Below, one piece after another: positions 33,020-41,904 of a DNA stretch of 64,000 bases (position 1 is its first letter; each line of letters begins with the position of its first letter). The notes beneath the pieces were generated by a model that made no database searches, was not told the DNA's origin, and saw only the letters and a program-made list of their open reading frames with translations. The DNA comes from Weissella cibaria KACC 11862 (GTDB taxonomy: Bacteria; Bacillota; Bacilli; Lactobacillales; Lactobacillaceae), in the NCBI RefSeq assembly GCF_000193635.1, contig NZ_AEKT01000057.1, positions 62,001 to 126,000 of the forward strand, given 5' to 3'. The translations under genes and the position numbers were made by a program.

Positions 33020-33047
33020 ATTCTAATCTCTTTCTAATTATTGTCAA
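33020..33047 (-). promoter_or_regulatory. Promoter of the aromatic leader/aminotransferase operon
   Basis: Minus strand: consensus -35 TTGACA (33042-33047), 16-base spacer, -10 TAGAAT (33020-33025). The transcript would start near 33013, leaving a short 5' end before the leader ribosome-binding site. Confidence 0.85.
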
Positions 33048-33066
33048 CAGTTTATCATAATGAATG

Positions 33067-33636
33067 TTAATTACCCAATCCAGCTACTGTCACAGGATAA
33101 TTGACCAACTTAGCCTGGCTTTCAAAATGTTGTGTCACGTAGGTGCTCACTTCAGTCGCAGTTAAATCAACCAATTCAAACGGATCAACTACCTCCCGAA
33201 CCGCTTGTTTCTTGAGATACGTCAATAAGACTGGTGCAGCTGCCAGATTAGCATTAATAAACTGTAAAACACGGGTGTCACGTAACGTTATTTCTATAAA
33301 GGTCCAGAAATGACTATAAGGTAAGACTGCCGAACTATAACGAGATAACGACTGCAGGACACCTACTTCAACCCGCGATACATCTTCATATGTGACTGTC
33401 TCAATCTCGCTACCGGTTGCGTCTTGCAATTTAATACCGTTATCTGCTAGCGTTAACGCCCCAATCTCACGACCGCTCCGTGGCGCTAACATCAGCCCCC
33501 AAGATAACGCTGTGCTTTTAGTCGCATCGAAGTGATTACCAGCAATCGTTAAGCTAACCTCTTCAACTTTGCGACCTAAATTACCCGCCAAATCATTAAA
33601 CGCAATTGGGGTATGAATCGTCAAATTATTCGCCAT
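33067..33636 (-). CDS. Conserved-looking soluble protein, unknown function
   Basis: 189 residues, no signal peptide or membrane segment. The middle region alternates hydrophobic and polar residues as in beta-rich folds (IGALTLADNGIKLQDATGSEIETVTYEDVSRVEVGVLQS) and reads somewhat like a PH- or GRAM-like domain, which is only an impression. The C-terminal part (EVVDPFELVDLTATEVSTYVTQHF) looks helical. I do not recognise a family. AGGTG stands about 8 bases before the ATG. A structured leader ending in a terminator lies directly upstream, so the gene is probably attenuated by some signal. Confidence 0.65.
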   Translation of the reverse strand: MANNLTIHTPIAFNDLAGNLGRKVEEVSLTIAGNHFDATKSTALSWGLMLAPRSGREIGALTLADNGIKLQDATGSEIETVTYEDVSRVEVGVLQSLSRYSSAVLPYSHFWTFIEITLRDTRVLQFINANLAAAPVLLTYLKKQAVREVVDPFELVDLTATEVSTYVTQHFESQAKLVNYPVTVAGLGN

Positions 33637-33661
33637 CTGTATTCACCTGTCTTTCTAAAAA

Positions 33662-33806
33662 CAAAAGACGGCCTACCCTAGAGGATAGACCGTCGCTTCT
33701 AATAGAGCGTACCTAATCGATTACACGGAGATGTAACCGGACACGCTAACATTTTGGGTTATCATGTTATCCGCATCCCCCCTTTCAGGGAATTCGTTGA
33801 CTCACT
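33662..33806 (-). ncRNA. Unclassified structured leader with terminator, upstream of the 33067-33636 gene
   Basis: On the minus strand after the celB stop: CCCTGAAAGGG; an AACAT..ATGTT hairpin; then a nested stem TAGCGT..ACGCT enclosing GGTTACA-TCTCCG-TGTAATC; finally a terminator GACGGTCTATCC..GGGTAGGCCGTC (33667-33695) followed by TTTTGTTTTT. The gene start follows about 30 bases later. A 14-codon ORF (33721-33765) with GGGGGG 11 bases upstream ends exactly at the TGTAA side of the inner hairpin, so a leader-peptide mechanism is possible. It fits no riboswitch class I can name. Confidence 0.55.
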
Positions 33807-33814
33807 AACAATTT

Positions 33815-35233
33815 TTAGGCGTTTTCAGCAGCCTCAGCTTCTTGCTCTTGAGCCAACAACATCTTGTCATAACGCTTAGCAAATGGCCAGTAGATCGCAG
33901 CTGACATTACCAAAACAACAGCTTGCCAAACGGCCATCTTCCACCCACCGATCAAGAATCCTGAAATAATTGGTGGTGTCGTCCAAGGTGCGGCCACACC
34001 GTTTAGTGGTGGCACAATACCGAAGTAGATGACTAAGTATGTTGATGCGGCAACTAGCACCGGCGTCAAGAAGAATGGAATCGCCAAGAATGGGTTCAAA
34101 ACCAATGGCAATCCGAACAAGAATGGTTCGTTAATGTTGAACAAACCTGGTACAGCTTCAATCTTTCCCAATGACTTCAATTGCACTGAACGCGCAGCCA
34201 CCAAGGTAAAGATCACCAAACCAATGGTAATACCTGATCCAGTCAGGTTAATGAAGTTGTTATAGAACTCGTTGGTCACGATGTGGGCACCGTTAGCCAA
34301 TGACAACTTGCCAGCGTGGTACAAAGCCGCATTATCAAATGTGTTTGGTACCAACAAACCAGTTGTAATGGCTCCCATAATCAATCCACCGTGGACACCG
34401 AAGAACCAGAAGAACGGTACCAAGAAGGCGATAATCAAAGCGCCACCGAATGAATCTGACAATCCTTGTAGTGGTGTTTGGATCAACGTGTAAATCGTTT
34501 GCAACAAGTCTTCCTTCACAATGAAGCTGAAGAAGGCGTAGATAAACATCGCCACGGTAATCAAAACACCCGCTGGAATCATTGCCGTAAATTGGTTCGC
34601 AACGTTAGCTGGCACTTGCTCAGGCAACGTAATCTTCCAACCGGCACGCAACATAGCTGAGTATCCCCAACCGACGAAGATACCAATCAAGATGGCGGCA
34701 ATCATTCCCTGACCACCCAGCCAGGTGATGTTGATTGCCCCAGTAACTGGTGACGTCAAGAAAGTTTGCAAAGCGTGTGGCAACTTATCGATGTGTTCTG
34801 CTACTTGTGTCCCTGATAAGCTACCAACTCCTGAACCAGCCTTACCCATTGCTGCTGACAATGGTGAGGCAACTTGCAATGACTGCAAGCCCAGGAAGAT
34901 TGCAAGTGAGGTCAAACCAGCAGGTAAGGCCTCAAACCCTTCATTACGTACATAAACATAGGCAATTCCAACAACCGCCCAGACCGCCATGATCCCGAAT
35001 GATGTGGTATATGCCTGGGTAAAAATGGCACTCCAACCCGAATCAGTCAACGCTTGCGCAACTGGCTTATACGGGATATTTGATAAGATCAAAAAGATTG
35101 ACCCAATGATGATGAATGGTAATGAGTAAACCATCCCATCTTTCAGGGCATTCATCGCCTTCGTATTAACAACTTTCATAATGGGTGGCAGCAACTTCTC
35201 GCTGACCCAATTACCTCGTCCAACATTATCCAT
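33815..35233 (-). CDS. celB: PTS EIIC, lactose/cellobiose family
   Basis: 472-residue membrane component of a lactose/cellobiose-type PTS, about ten helices. Family segments include the N-terminal amphipathic start LPPIMKVVNTKAMNALKDGMVYSLPFIIIGSIFL and the substrate-site region FNINEPFLFGLPLVLNPFLAIPF. The C-terminal tail is rich in Glu and Ala (QEQEAEAAENA). It moves and phosphorylates beta-glucosides together with the EIIB and EIIA of the same operon, where it is the last gene. RBS GGGGG. Confidence 0.92.
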   Translation of the reverse strand: MDNVGRGNWVSEKLLPPIMKVVNTKAMNALKDGMVYSLPFIIIGSIFLILSNIPYKPVAQALTDSGWSAIFTQAYTTSFGIMAVWAVVGIAYVYVRNEGFEALPAGLTSLAIFLGLQSLQVASPLSAAMGKAGSGVGSLSGTQVAEHIDKLPHALQTFLTSPVTGAINITWLGGQGMIAAILIGIFVGWGYSAMLRAGWKITLPEQVPANVANQFTAMIPAGVLITVAMFIYAFFSFIVKEDLLQTIYTLIQTPLQGLSDSFGGALIIAFLVPFFWFFGVHGGLIMGAITTGLLVPNTFDNAALYHAGKLSLANGAHIVTNEFYNNFINLTGSGITIGLVIFTLVAARSVQLKSLGKIEAVPGLFNINEPFLFGLPLVLNPFLAIPFFLTPVLVAASTYLVIYFGIVPPLNGVAAPWTTPPIISGFLIGGWKMAVWQAVVLVMSAAIYWPFAKRYDKMLLAQEQEAEAAENA

Positions 35234-35253
35234 AATGTTTCCCCCTAAAGTGG

Positions 35254-36633
35254 CTACAGCTTATCCCCGTTTGTCGCCATGACCTGTTTGAACCAATGAT
35301 AAGATTTTTTAGGTACGCGCCTCATATCCTTCAAATCATGGTTCGACCGGTTGACGTAAACAAAGCCATAACGTTTCTCCATATCTGCATGAGAACTTGG
35401 GATATCAATTAAGCCCCAACCCAAGTAACCCAGTACTGCGACACCATCTTCAAACATGGCGTCTTTCATGGCCTGAATATGGTCACGATGATATGAAATT
35501 CGCCGCTCATCTGCAATTTCATGAACACCGTCCCATGTTTCATGTAACCCAATCCCATTTTCGATTGGGAACATTGGCACACGATAACGACTGTACACAT
35601 CCGCCAAGATTGTCCGGAAGCCCAATGGATCAATCGTCCACTGCCAGTCATTCGTCTCTAAGAAACGATTCGTCTCATTTGCTGTGTTTAAATAACGATT
35701 CGGCGCCTCACCGGCTGGAATCTTATCTGCATTGACTGTATCCGTTCGATAATACGAAAACGCCAAGAAATCTGCATGCATCTTACTTAGTACAGAGGCA
35801 TCTTCCGGTTGGTAATCCCAATCGATCTCATGGACCTTCACATAGTGCATGACTTCATGTGAATAACGGCCCAAAACAAACGCATCATATAGGTTGTTGT
35901 TCAAAAACTCATTCAACTTACGCGCTGCATAGACATCTTCTGGTTTCGATGTCGCCGGATACGTTGCCGCATGGGCTAGCATACCGCCAAGTTGTAAGCC
36001 TGGATACTTGGTATGCGCAATCGCATCCAAGCGCGCATGGGCCAACATCGTATGATGGAAGATGCGATACATCTCTGACAACGTCCGTTCCCCATGGTCA
36101 TAACCTGAAATCTCAAACACCTCATCGGTAAAATACAGATTATGTTCATTGAACGTAATCCAGTATTTAACCCGATCACTGAAACGCTTGAACATCTCGG
36201 CGCCAAACCGGACAAAGGCGTCAACCGTATGTCGTGACATAAAGCCGTTATCTGATTTCGCTAACGCCAGTGGCATATCAAAATGATATAAATTCACCAT
36301 TGGTTCAATGCCGCGTGCAATCATCGCATCAATCAAATCGCTGTAATACTGGATGCCAGCCTCATTAAACGCCCCATCACCATCTGGCACGACCCGGGAC
36401 CATGAAATTTGGATACGGTACATGTTCATCCCCATATCCGCCATTAAATCCAAATCTTCGGCATAACGATGATACTCATCAATCGCATCATGCCAATCCA
36501 TTGTGTGATCAGTGGCTGGTCGCACGTCATACACTGACAGTCCCTTACCGTCTTCCTGCCAGGCACCTTCTGTCTGCATTGATGACACTGAGTTACCCCA
36601 GAAAAAATCTGCCGGCATGTTTGGTTGCGTCAT
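35254..36633 (-). CDS. 6-phospho-beta-glucosidase (GH1), second copy
   Basis: 459-residue glycoside hydrolase family 1 enzyme hydrolysing PTS-imported 6-phospho-beta-glucosides. The acid/base Glu is in TFNEHN and the nucleophile Glu in PIENGIG. The Ser..Lys-Arg-Tyr-Gly-Phe motif (SSHADMEKRYGFVYV) is the phosphate-binding signature of phospho-beta-glycosidases. It begins one base after the stop of the other GH1 gene, at the ATG preceded by GGAGGTG; upstream in-frame codons belong to that neighbour. The two GH1 genes are clearly divergent, suggesting different aglycone preference. Confidence 0.9.
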   Translation of the reverse strand: MTQPNMPADFFWGNSVSSMQTEGAWQEDGKGLSVYDVRPATDHTMDWHDAIDEYHRYAEDLDLMADMGMNMYRIQISWSRVVPDGDGAFNEAGIQYYSDLIDAMIARGIEPMVNLYHFDMPLALAKSDNGFMSRHTVDAFVRFGAEMFKRFSDRVKYWITFNEHNLYFTDEVFEISGYDHGERTLSEMYRIFHHTMLAHARLDAIAHTKYPGLQLGGMLAHAATYPATSKPEDVYAARKLNEFLNNNLYDAFVLGRYSHEVMHYVKVHEIDWDYQPEDASVLSKMHADFLAFSYYRTDTVNADKIPAGEAPNRYLNTANETNRFLETNDWQWTIDPLGFRTILADVYSRYRVPMFPIENGIGLHETWDGVHEIADERRISYHRDHIQAMKDAMFEDGVAVLGYLGWGLIDIPSSHADMEKRYGFVYVNRSNHDLKDMRRVPKKSYHWFKQVMATNGDKL

Positions 36634-36634
36634 G

Positions 36635-38403
<1,769 letters not shown>

Positions 38404-38454
38404 TACGTCATCCCCCGAATATTAACTCATGACCAAATCGCTGCTTGTAACTCT

Positions 38455-38775
38455 TTAAGAAATAAGGGCTTCCGCCGTCTTCAATACGTTGTCGCCCTTC
38501 ATCATGCCGTAGTCCATCATGTTGATAACGTCCAATGGGACACCGGCGGCATCCGTCTTGGCTTGGATTTCCTTCTTCATGTAACTCACTTGAGGGCCAA
38601 GCAATACAACATCTGGCTTGTTGCTACTTGCCAACTTCTCATCAACGTCTGACGTTGATGTTGCAAAGATTTCATAATCCTTGCCAGCAGCCTTAGCGGC
38701 ATCTTGCATCTTCTTAACCAACATTGACGTTGACATACCTGCTGCACAAGCTAACATAATCGTCTTCTCTGCCAT
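38455..38775 (-). CDS. celA: PTS EIIB, lactose/cellobiose family
   Basis: 106-residue EIIB with the phosphocysteine Cys10 in the P-loop MLACAAGMSTSMLV. It accepts phosphate from EIIA and passes it to the incoming sugar at EIIC. The start at 38775 has GGGGG 9 bases upstream; an in-frame extension to 38796 is not supported. First gene of the PTS operon, directly after the cre-controlled promoter. Confidence 0.92.
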   Translation of the reverse strand: MAEKTIMLACAAGMSTSMLVKKMQDAAKAAGKDYEIFATSTSDVDEKLASSNKPDVVLLGPQVSYMKKEIQAKTDAAGVPLDVINMMDYGMMKGDNVLKTAEALIS

Positions 38776-38855
38776 GATTATTTCCCCCAACACCAAATAC
38801 TAAATGATATATTTTTAATAAATTATTAATTTACCTTTCATCAAGGTATACATTT

Positions 38856-38895
38856 ATTGTAAGCGCTTACTTTTTATTATGCAAGCGTTTTCATA
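38856..38895 (-). promoter_or_regulatory. PTS operon promoter with two CcpA cre sites
   Basis: Minus strand: -35 TTGCAT (38879-38884), 17-base spacer, -10 TACAAT (38856-38861). cre 1 at 38878-38895 (plus strand TATGCAAGCGTTTTCATA) matches WWTGNAARCGNWWWCAWW at all positions. cre 2 at 38856-38873 (ATTGTAAGCGCTTACTTT) has one mismatch. Together they cover both promoter boxes, predicting tight carbon catabolite repression. An additional activator site was not identified. Confidence 0.88.
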
Positions 38896-38941
38896 AAAGT
38901 TTTTTATCTAGTTATTGCTTTATTTATCAAAAATATGTAAA

Positions 38942-38975
38942 AAACCGGTTGGATAACAATCATCCAAACCGGTTT
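38942..38975 (-). terminator. ilvE terminator
   Basis: Stem AAACCGGTTTGGAT / ATCCAACCGGTTT followed on the minus strand by TTTTTT. Confidence 0.9.
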
Positions 38976-38991
38976 CCAGGTAATTTTTCAG

Positions 38992-40026
38992 TTATTGTAA
39001 CGGCACATCGACTGCCCAACCGGCCGGACCAACTTCGGTACCAAATTGAATACCAGTTAAGCGGTCATATAACGCTTGCGTCTTTGGTCCCACAGCTGTT
39101 TCTGAATAAAAAACATGCTTCTGGCCACGATGCGTAATTGAACCAACCGGTGAAATAACCGCCGCGGTCCCCATCGCACCAGCTTCTTCAAATTGTTCCA
39201 ATTCATTAATACTAATCGTGGTTTCCTCAGGTTGCAGGCCAGCTTCTTTAGCTAAGGTCAGCAATGAGTATTTGGTAATTGATGGCAAAATTGAGGGCGA
39301 CTTTGGTGTTAAGAAACGGCCATCCCGCGTAATACCGAAGAAGTTTGCTGAACCAAGTTCTTCAATATTTTCATGCAATCGGGGGTCAAGATACACCACA
39401 TCGGAGTACCCAGCCGCGTGCGCTTGTTCACCGGGCAGCATCGAAGCCGCATAGTTACCACCGACCTTCGCTTGCCCCGTACCACCGTGGGCAGCTCGGT
39501 CATATTCACTCGTGACGTACGCAGTCGGTGTTAGGCCACCTTTATAGTAGGCCCCAACTGGCGTCGCATAAATGTTAAAAATATATTCATCAGCGGGATG
39601 TACACCGACAGCTGGACCAGATCCAATCAACAATGGTCGGAGATACAAGGTTGCTCCCGAACCATACGGTGGGACAAATTCTTGATTTGCAGCCACAACT
39701 TGCTTCACCGCCTCGACAAACAAATCTTCTGGATAGGCTGGCATCCGCAACCGTTCCGCCGAGCGAGCCATGCGGGCTGCGTTTTGATCTGGGCGAAACA
39801 AGTTAACCCCACCATCTGGGCGACGATAAGCTTTCAGCCCTTCAAAAGCTTGTTGCCCATAATGTAGCGCAACCGCCGCTTCGCTAATTTGAAAATCACT
39901 GTCTGTGATGAGTTCACCAGGCTCCCATGCCCCGTTCCGGTAAACTGCACGATACCGGTATGGCAAATCATGATACGCGAAGCCAAGATTATCCCAATCT
40001 AAATCTGTTACCTGTGTTTTCCCCAT
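38992..40026 (-). CDS. ilvE: Branched-chain amino acid aminotransferase
   Basis: 344-residue fold-type IV PLP enzyme interconverting Leu, Ile and Val with their 2-keto acids. The PLP lysine is Lys187 in GTGQAKVGGNYAAS; FEGLKAYRRPDG, RMARSAERL and the LEQFEEAGAMGTAAVISPVG segment are typical of IlvE. Monocistronic with its own promoter (40060-40089) and terminator. GGGG is about 8 bases upstream of the start. Confidence 0.94.
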   Translation of the reverse strand: MGKTQVTDLDWDNLGFAYHDLPYRYRAVYRNGAWEPGELITDSDFQISEAAVALHYGQQAFEGLKAYRRPDGGVNLFRPDQNAARMARSAERLRMPAYPEDLFVEAVKQVVAANQEFVPPYGSGATLYLRPLLIGSGPAVGVHPADEYIFNIYATPVGAYYKGGLTPTAYVTSEYDRAAHGGTGQAKVGGNYAASMLPGEQAHAAGYSDVVYLDPRLHENIEELGSANFFGITRDGRFLTPKSPSILPSITKYSLLTLAKEAGLQPEETTISINELEQFEEAGAMGTAAVISPVGSITHRGQKHVFYSETAVGPKTQALYDRLTGIQFGTEVGPAGWAVDVPLQ

Positions 40027-40059
40027 AATTATTTCCCCTAATATTTTTGATGTGCCACA

Positions 40060-40089
40060 ATTATGAGATTAAAATGAGAGTTTTGTCAA
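40060..40089 (-). promoter_or_regulatory. ilvE promoter
   Basis: Minus strand: -35 TTGACA (40084-40089), 18-base spacer, -10 CATAAT (40060-40065). A divergent plus-strand promoter (TTGCAT, 17 bases, CATACT) for the small genes at 40172 lies in the same 145-base gap. Confidence 0.7.
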
Positions 40090-40171
40090 CTGCAAAAAGT
40101 AAGCCAATCGCTTGCATAATAATTATTAGTGTTCCATACTGTCCCCAATACATTCAGGGGGGGATATTCTT

Positions 40172-40435
40172 ATGAAAGCAATAATTAACAACAGTCAGGT
40201 TGATGCATGGCAAATCACGACTACTGGCGATACGCCAGATTGGGTAATGACAGCTTTTAATCGCAAACTAATCTGGTGGAATACACCGGAAAAAGATGTA
40301 CTCGTTATCGCAACACCTCGACTAGGGGTAAGTATGGGCACAACCGGTTGGTACTTAATAAAGTCACCTGAGAATACCTATCGTGTCATCAGCGAAAAAA
40401 GTTTCCACACGGACTACCAGCTTATTTCTAAGTGA
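40172..40435 (+). CDS. Small protein of unknown function
   Basis: 87 residues, no membrane segment or signal peptide. Trp-rich (DAWQITTTGDTPDWVMTAF and KLIWWNTPEKD), with a C-terminal part (ENTYRVISEKSFHTDYQLI) that recalls small phage or prophage-associated proteins; this is an impression only. The GGGGGGG ahead of the ATG and the plus-strand promoter-like TTGCAT-17-CATACT argue that it is expressed. Divergent from ilvE. Confidence 0.6.
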   Translation: MKAIINNSQVDAWQITTTGDTPDWVMTAFNRKLIWWNTPEKDVLVIATPRLGVSMGTTGWYLIKSPENTYRVISEKSFHTDYQLISK

Positions 40436-40466
40436 ACCGTCATGTTACCTGCAGGAGGACATTCTT

Positions 40467-40619
40467 ATGGGAAAAGTATTATTAGGCTTAGGATTATTAT
40501 CATTGATAAGCAGTCCTATTATCATGTTGTTTAGTCGTCGTGGGCCTCAGCAACGAACGCAAGTTTCACAATCAAATTTACAATATGAAGAATTTTTGGA
40601 AAGTAAACATGACCTTTAA
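40467..40619 (+). CDS. Small single-helix membrane protein
   Basis: 50 residues: hydrophobic helix about 4-22 (VLLGLGLLSLISSPIIMLF) followed by Arg-Arg and a polar tail. The ribosome-binding site GGAGG 8 bases upstream is strong. It follows the 87-residue ORF by 31 bases and precedes a terminator, so the two form a small plus-strand unit. Function unknown. Confidence 0.6.
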   Translation: MGKVLLGLGLLSLISSPIIMLFSRRGPQQRTQVSQSNLQYEEFLESKHDL

Positions 40620-40624
40620 AAAAA

Positions 40625-40655
40625 GCTGTTCAGCGAAAATACTGAACAGCCTTTT
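40625..40655 (+). terminator. Terminator of the small plus-strand unit
   Basis: Perfect stem GCTGTTCAG / CTGAACAGC followed by CTTTTGTGTTT. Confidence 0.85.
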
Positions 40656-40671
40656 GTGTTTAGTTTCTTTC

Positions 40672-40690
40672 GTCGCCGCGTTGCGACGAG
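40672..40690. repeat. Short hairpin shared with the 47-kb region
   Basis: CGTCGC-CGCGTT-GCGACG hairpin. A near-identical hairpin CGTCGC-GTT-GCGACG occurs at 46976-46990. Each stands upstream of a copy of the 237-bp repeat, with further matching sequence (TTTGTTTGRTAATCA) between, so copies 2 and 3 share a longer homologous block than copy 1. Confidence 0.65.
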
Positions 40691-40755
40691 GCATTCTCTG
40701 TTTGTTTGATAATCATCATTGGACCCTCTACCATTATGCCACAATCATTGACACT

Positions 40756-40992
40756 CCCAAATATCAGAGAACATCTTGGCTGCTGCAACAGGCCCGGGTG
40801 GTATCCGGAGCGTTCAAAAATCGGCAACATGCCGCATGGCCGGCGCTATTCAGAAAAGCCCATACAGACCTTGAGGCTTTAGGGGGAATTACTTGCCCCG
40901 CTGAATGGCGTCCGCGCCATTCGGTTGCCGAGTTTTTGAACAAAGGCGTAGGATACCACCCGGGCCTGTTGCTCGTGCGATAGCACGACACA
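40756..40992 (+). repeat. 237-bp structured intergenic repeat, copy 2
   Basis: The outer stem is 40785-40806 with 40951-40972, 22 perfect pairs; the variable block is CCCGGGTGGT. Inner stems are as in copy 1. The closing 3' hairpin TCGTGC-GATA-GCACGA ends at 40988. Length equals the other copies exactly. It lies between the small plus-strand unit and the 3' end of the glycosyltransferase gene; TTGACA occurs just upstream (40749), but no matching -10 was found. Confidence 0.85.
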
Positions 40993-41013
40993 CAACAAAA
41001 AAGCAGCGTGGCG

Positions 41014-41763
41014 CTAAATTATGTCATCCCCAATGCGGGCGATTTGTTGGTCAATCTCACGTTCGCGCTCACGTAATGCATGTGAGGCTGTGTGAATAAT
41101 ACTCGTTGACCGTGATACCTTGTTGTACAAGACATCCGATGCAAAGATTGAATACTCTGACATCGCCTTTGATGCGACCAATTGGGCGATCCACAAGTGA
41201 TCTTCGGCTAGCTCCAATGATTCGTCAAAGCGTACCTGACTATCTAACAGATTAGCTGAACGGTACGCCTTGTTCCAAACCATGCCTGAAATGACGTGGC
41301 CACGGTGCGTAACCCCTTCAAACATCGCGGCCCGATCAATGCGACGGAACTTAACTTCGTTCGCCTTCTTAGGTACACCGCTGGCGCCCCAGCTAAAACC
41401 GACACTTGCGATATCAACATCAGGATTTTCTTCAAGCCCCTTCACGAGTGTTTCAACAAAGGCTGGCGCTAATTGGTCATCCCCATCAACGAAAATGAAG
41501 TACTTACCGCGAATTTCCTTAAGCGCGCGATTGCGCATCGTTGCCACGCCACGACGCTTATTATTCTTAATCAACCGCATCCGATCATCACGGGCCACCC
41601 AGTGATTAATTTCAGTCAATGTATCATCCGTTGATGCATCATCCAAAATGACAATATCCATATTCCGATATGTTTGCTTATTAATTGTTTTTAGACTGTG
41701 GCCGATATAGCCTTCTAGGTTATGACTCAAAACGGCAACCGTTACAAGTGGTTCTTGTGTCAT
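41014..41763 (-). CDS. Glycosyltransferase family 2
   Basis: 249-residue GT-A fold glycosyltransferase without a membrane anchor: VAVLSHNLEGYIGHSLKTI at the N-terminus, nucleotide-binding ILDDASTDDTL (about 35-45) and the metal-binding FVDGDDQ (about 91-97). Likely transfers a sugar to a surface glycan, protein or lipid. It stands alone rather than in a polysaccharide cluster; the adhesins 7 kb away with Ser-rich regions are conceivable but unproven acceptors. No clear terminator follows; repeat copy 2 lies just downstream. Confidence 0.85.
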   Translation of the reverse strand: MTQEPLVTVAVLSHNLEGYIGHSLKTINKQTYRNMDIVILDDASTDDTLTEINHWVARDDRMRLIKNNKRRGVATMRNRALKEIRGKYFIFVDGDDQLAPAFVETLVKGLEENPDVDIASVGFSWGASGVPKKANEVKFRRIDRAAMFEGVTHRGHVISGMVWNKAYRSANLLDSQVRFDESLELAEDHLWIAQLVASKAMSEYSIFASDVLYNKVSRSTSIIHTASHALREREREIDQQIARIGDDII

Positions 41764-41835
41764 GTTCTTATCCTTCTTCTGCTTTCTTAATTACAGGCAG
41801 CATCCCTGTCCCACTTTCCGACACTACTATATACT

Positions 41836-41876
41836 AAAATCCGCATGACCGGTAGGAAAAGGTCATGCGGATTTTT
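41836..41876 (-). terminator. Terminator of the quinone-oxidoreductase-like gene
   Basis: Perfect 15-base stem AAAATCCGCATGACC / GGTCATGCGGATTTT followed by T-rich sequence on both strands, so probably bidirectional. Confidence 0.9.
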
Positions 41877-41904
41877 AATTTGTCGATTAGTTTTAATCAG
41901 TCAA

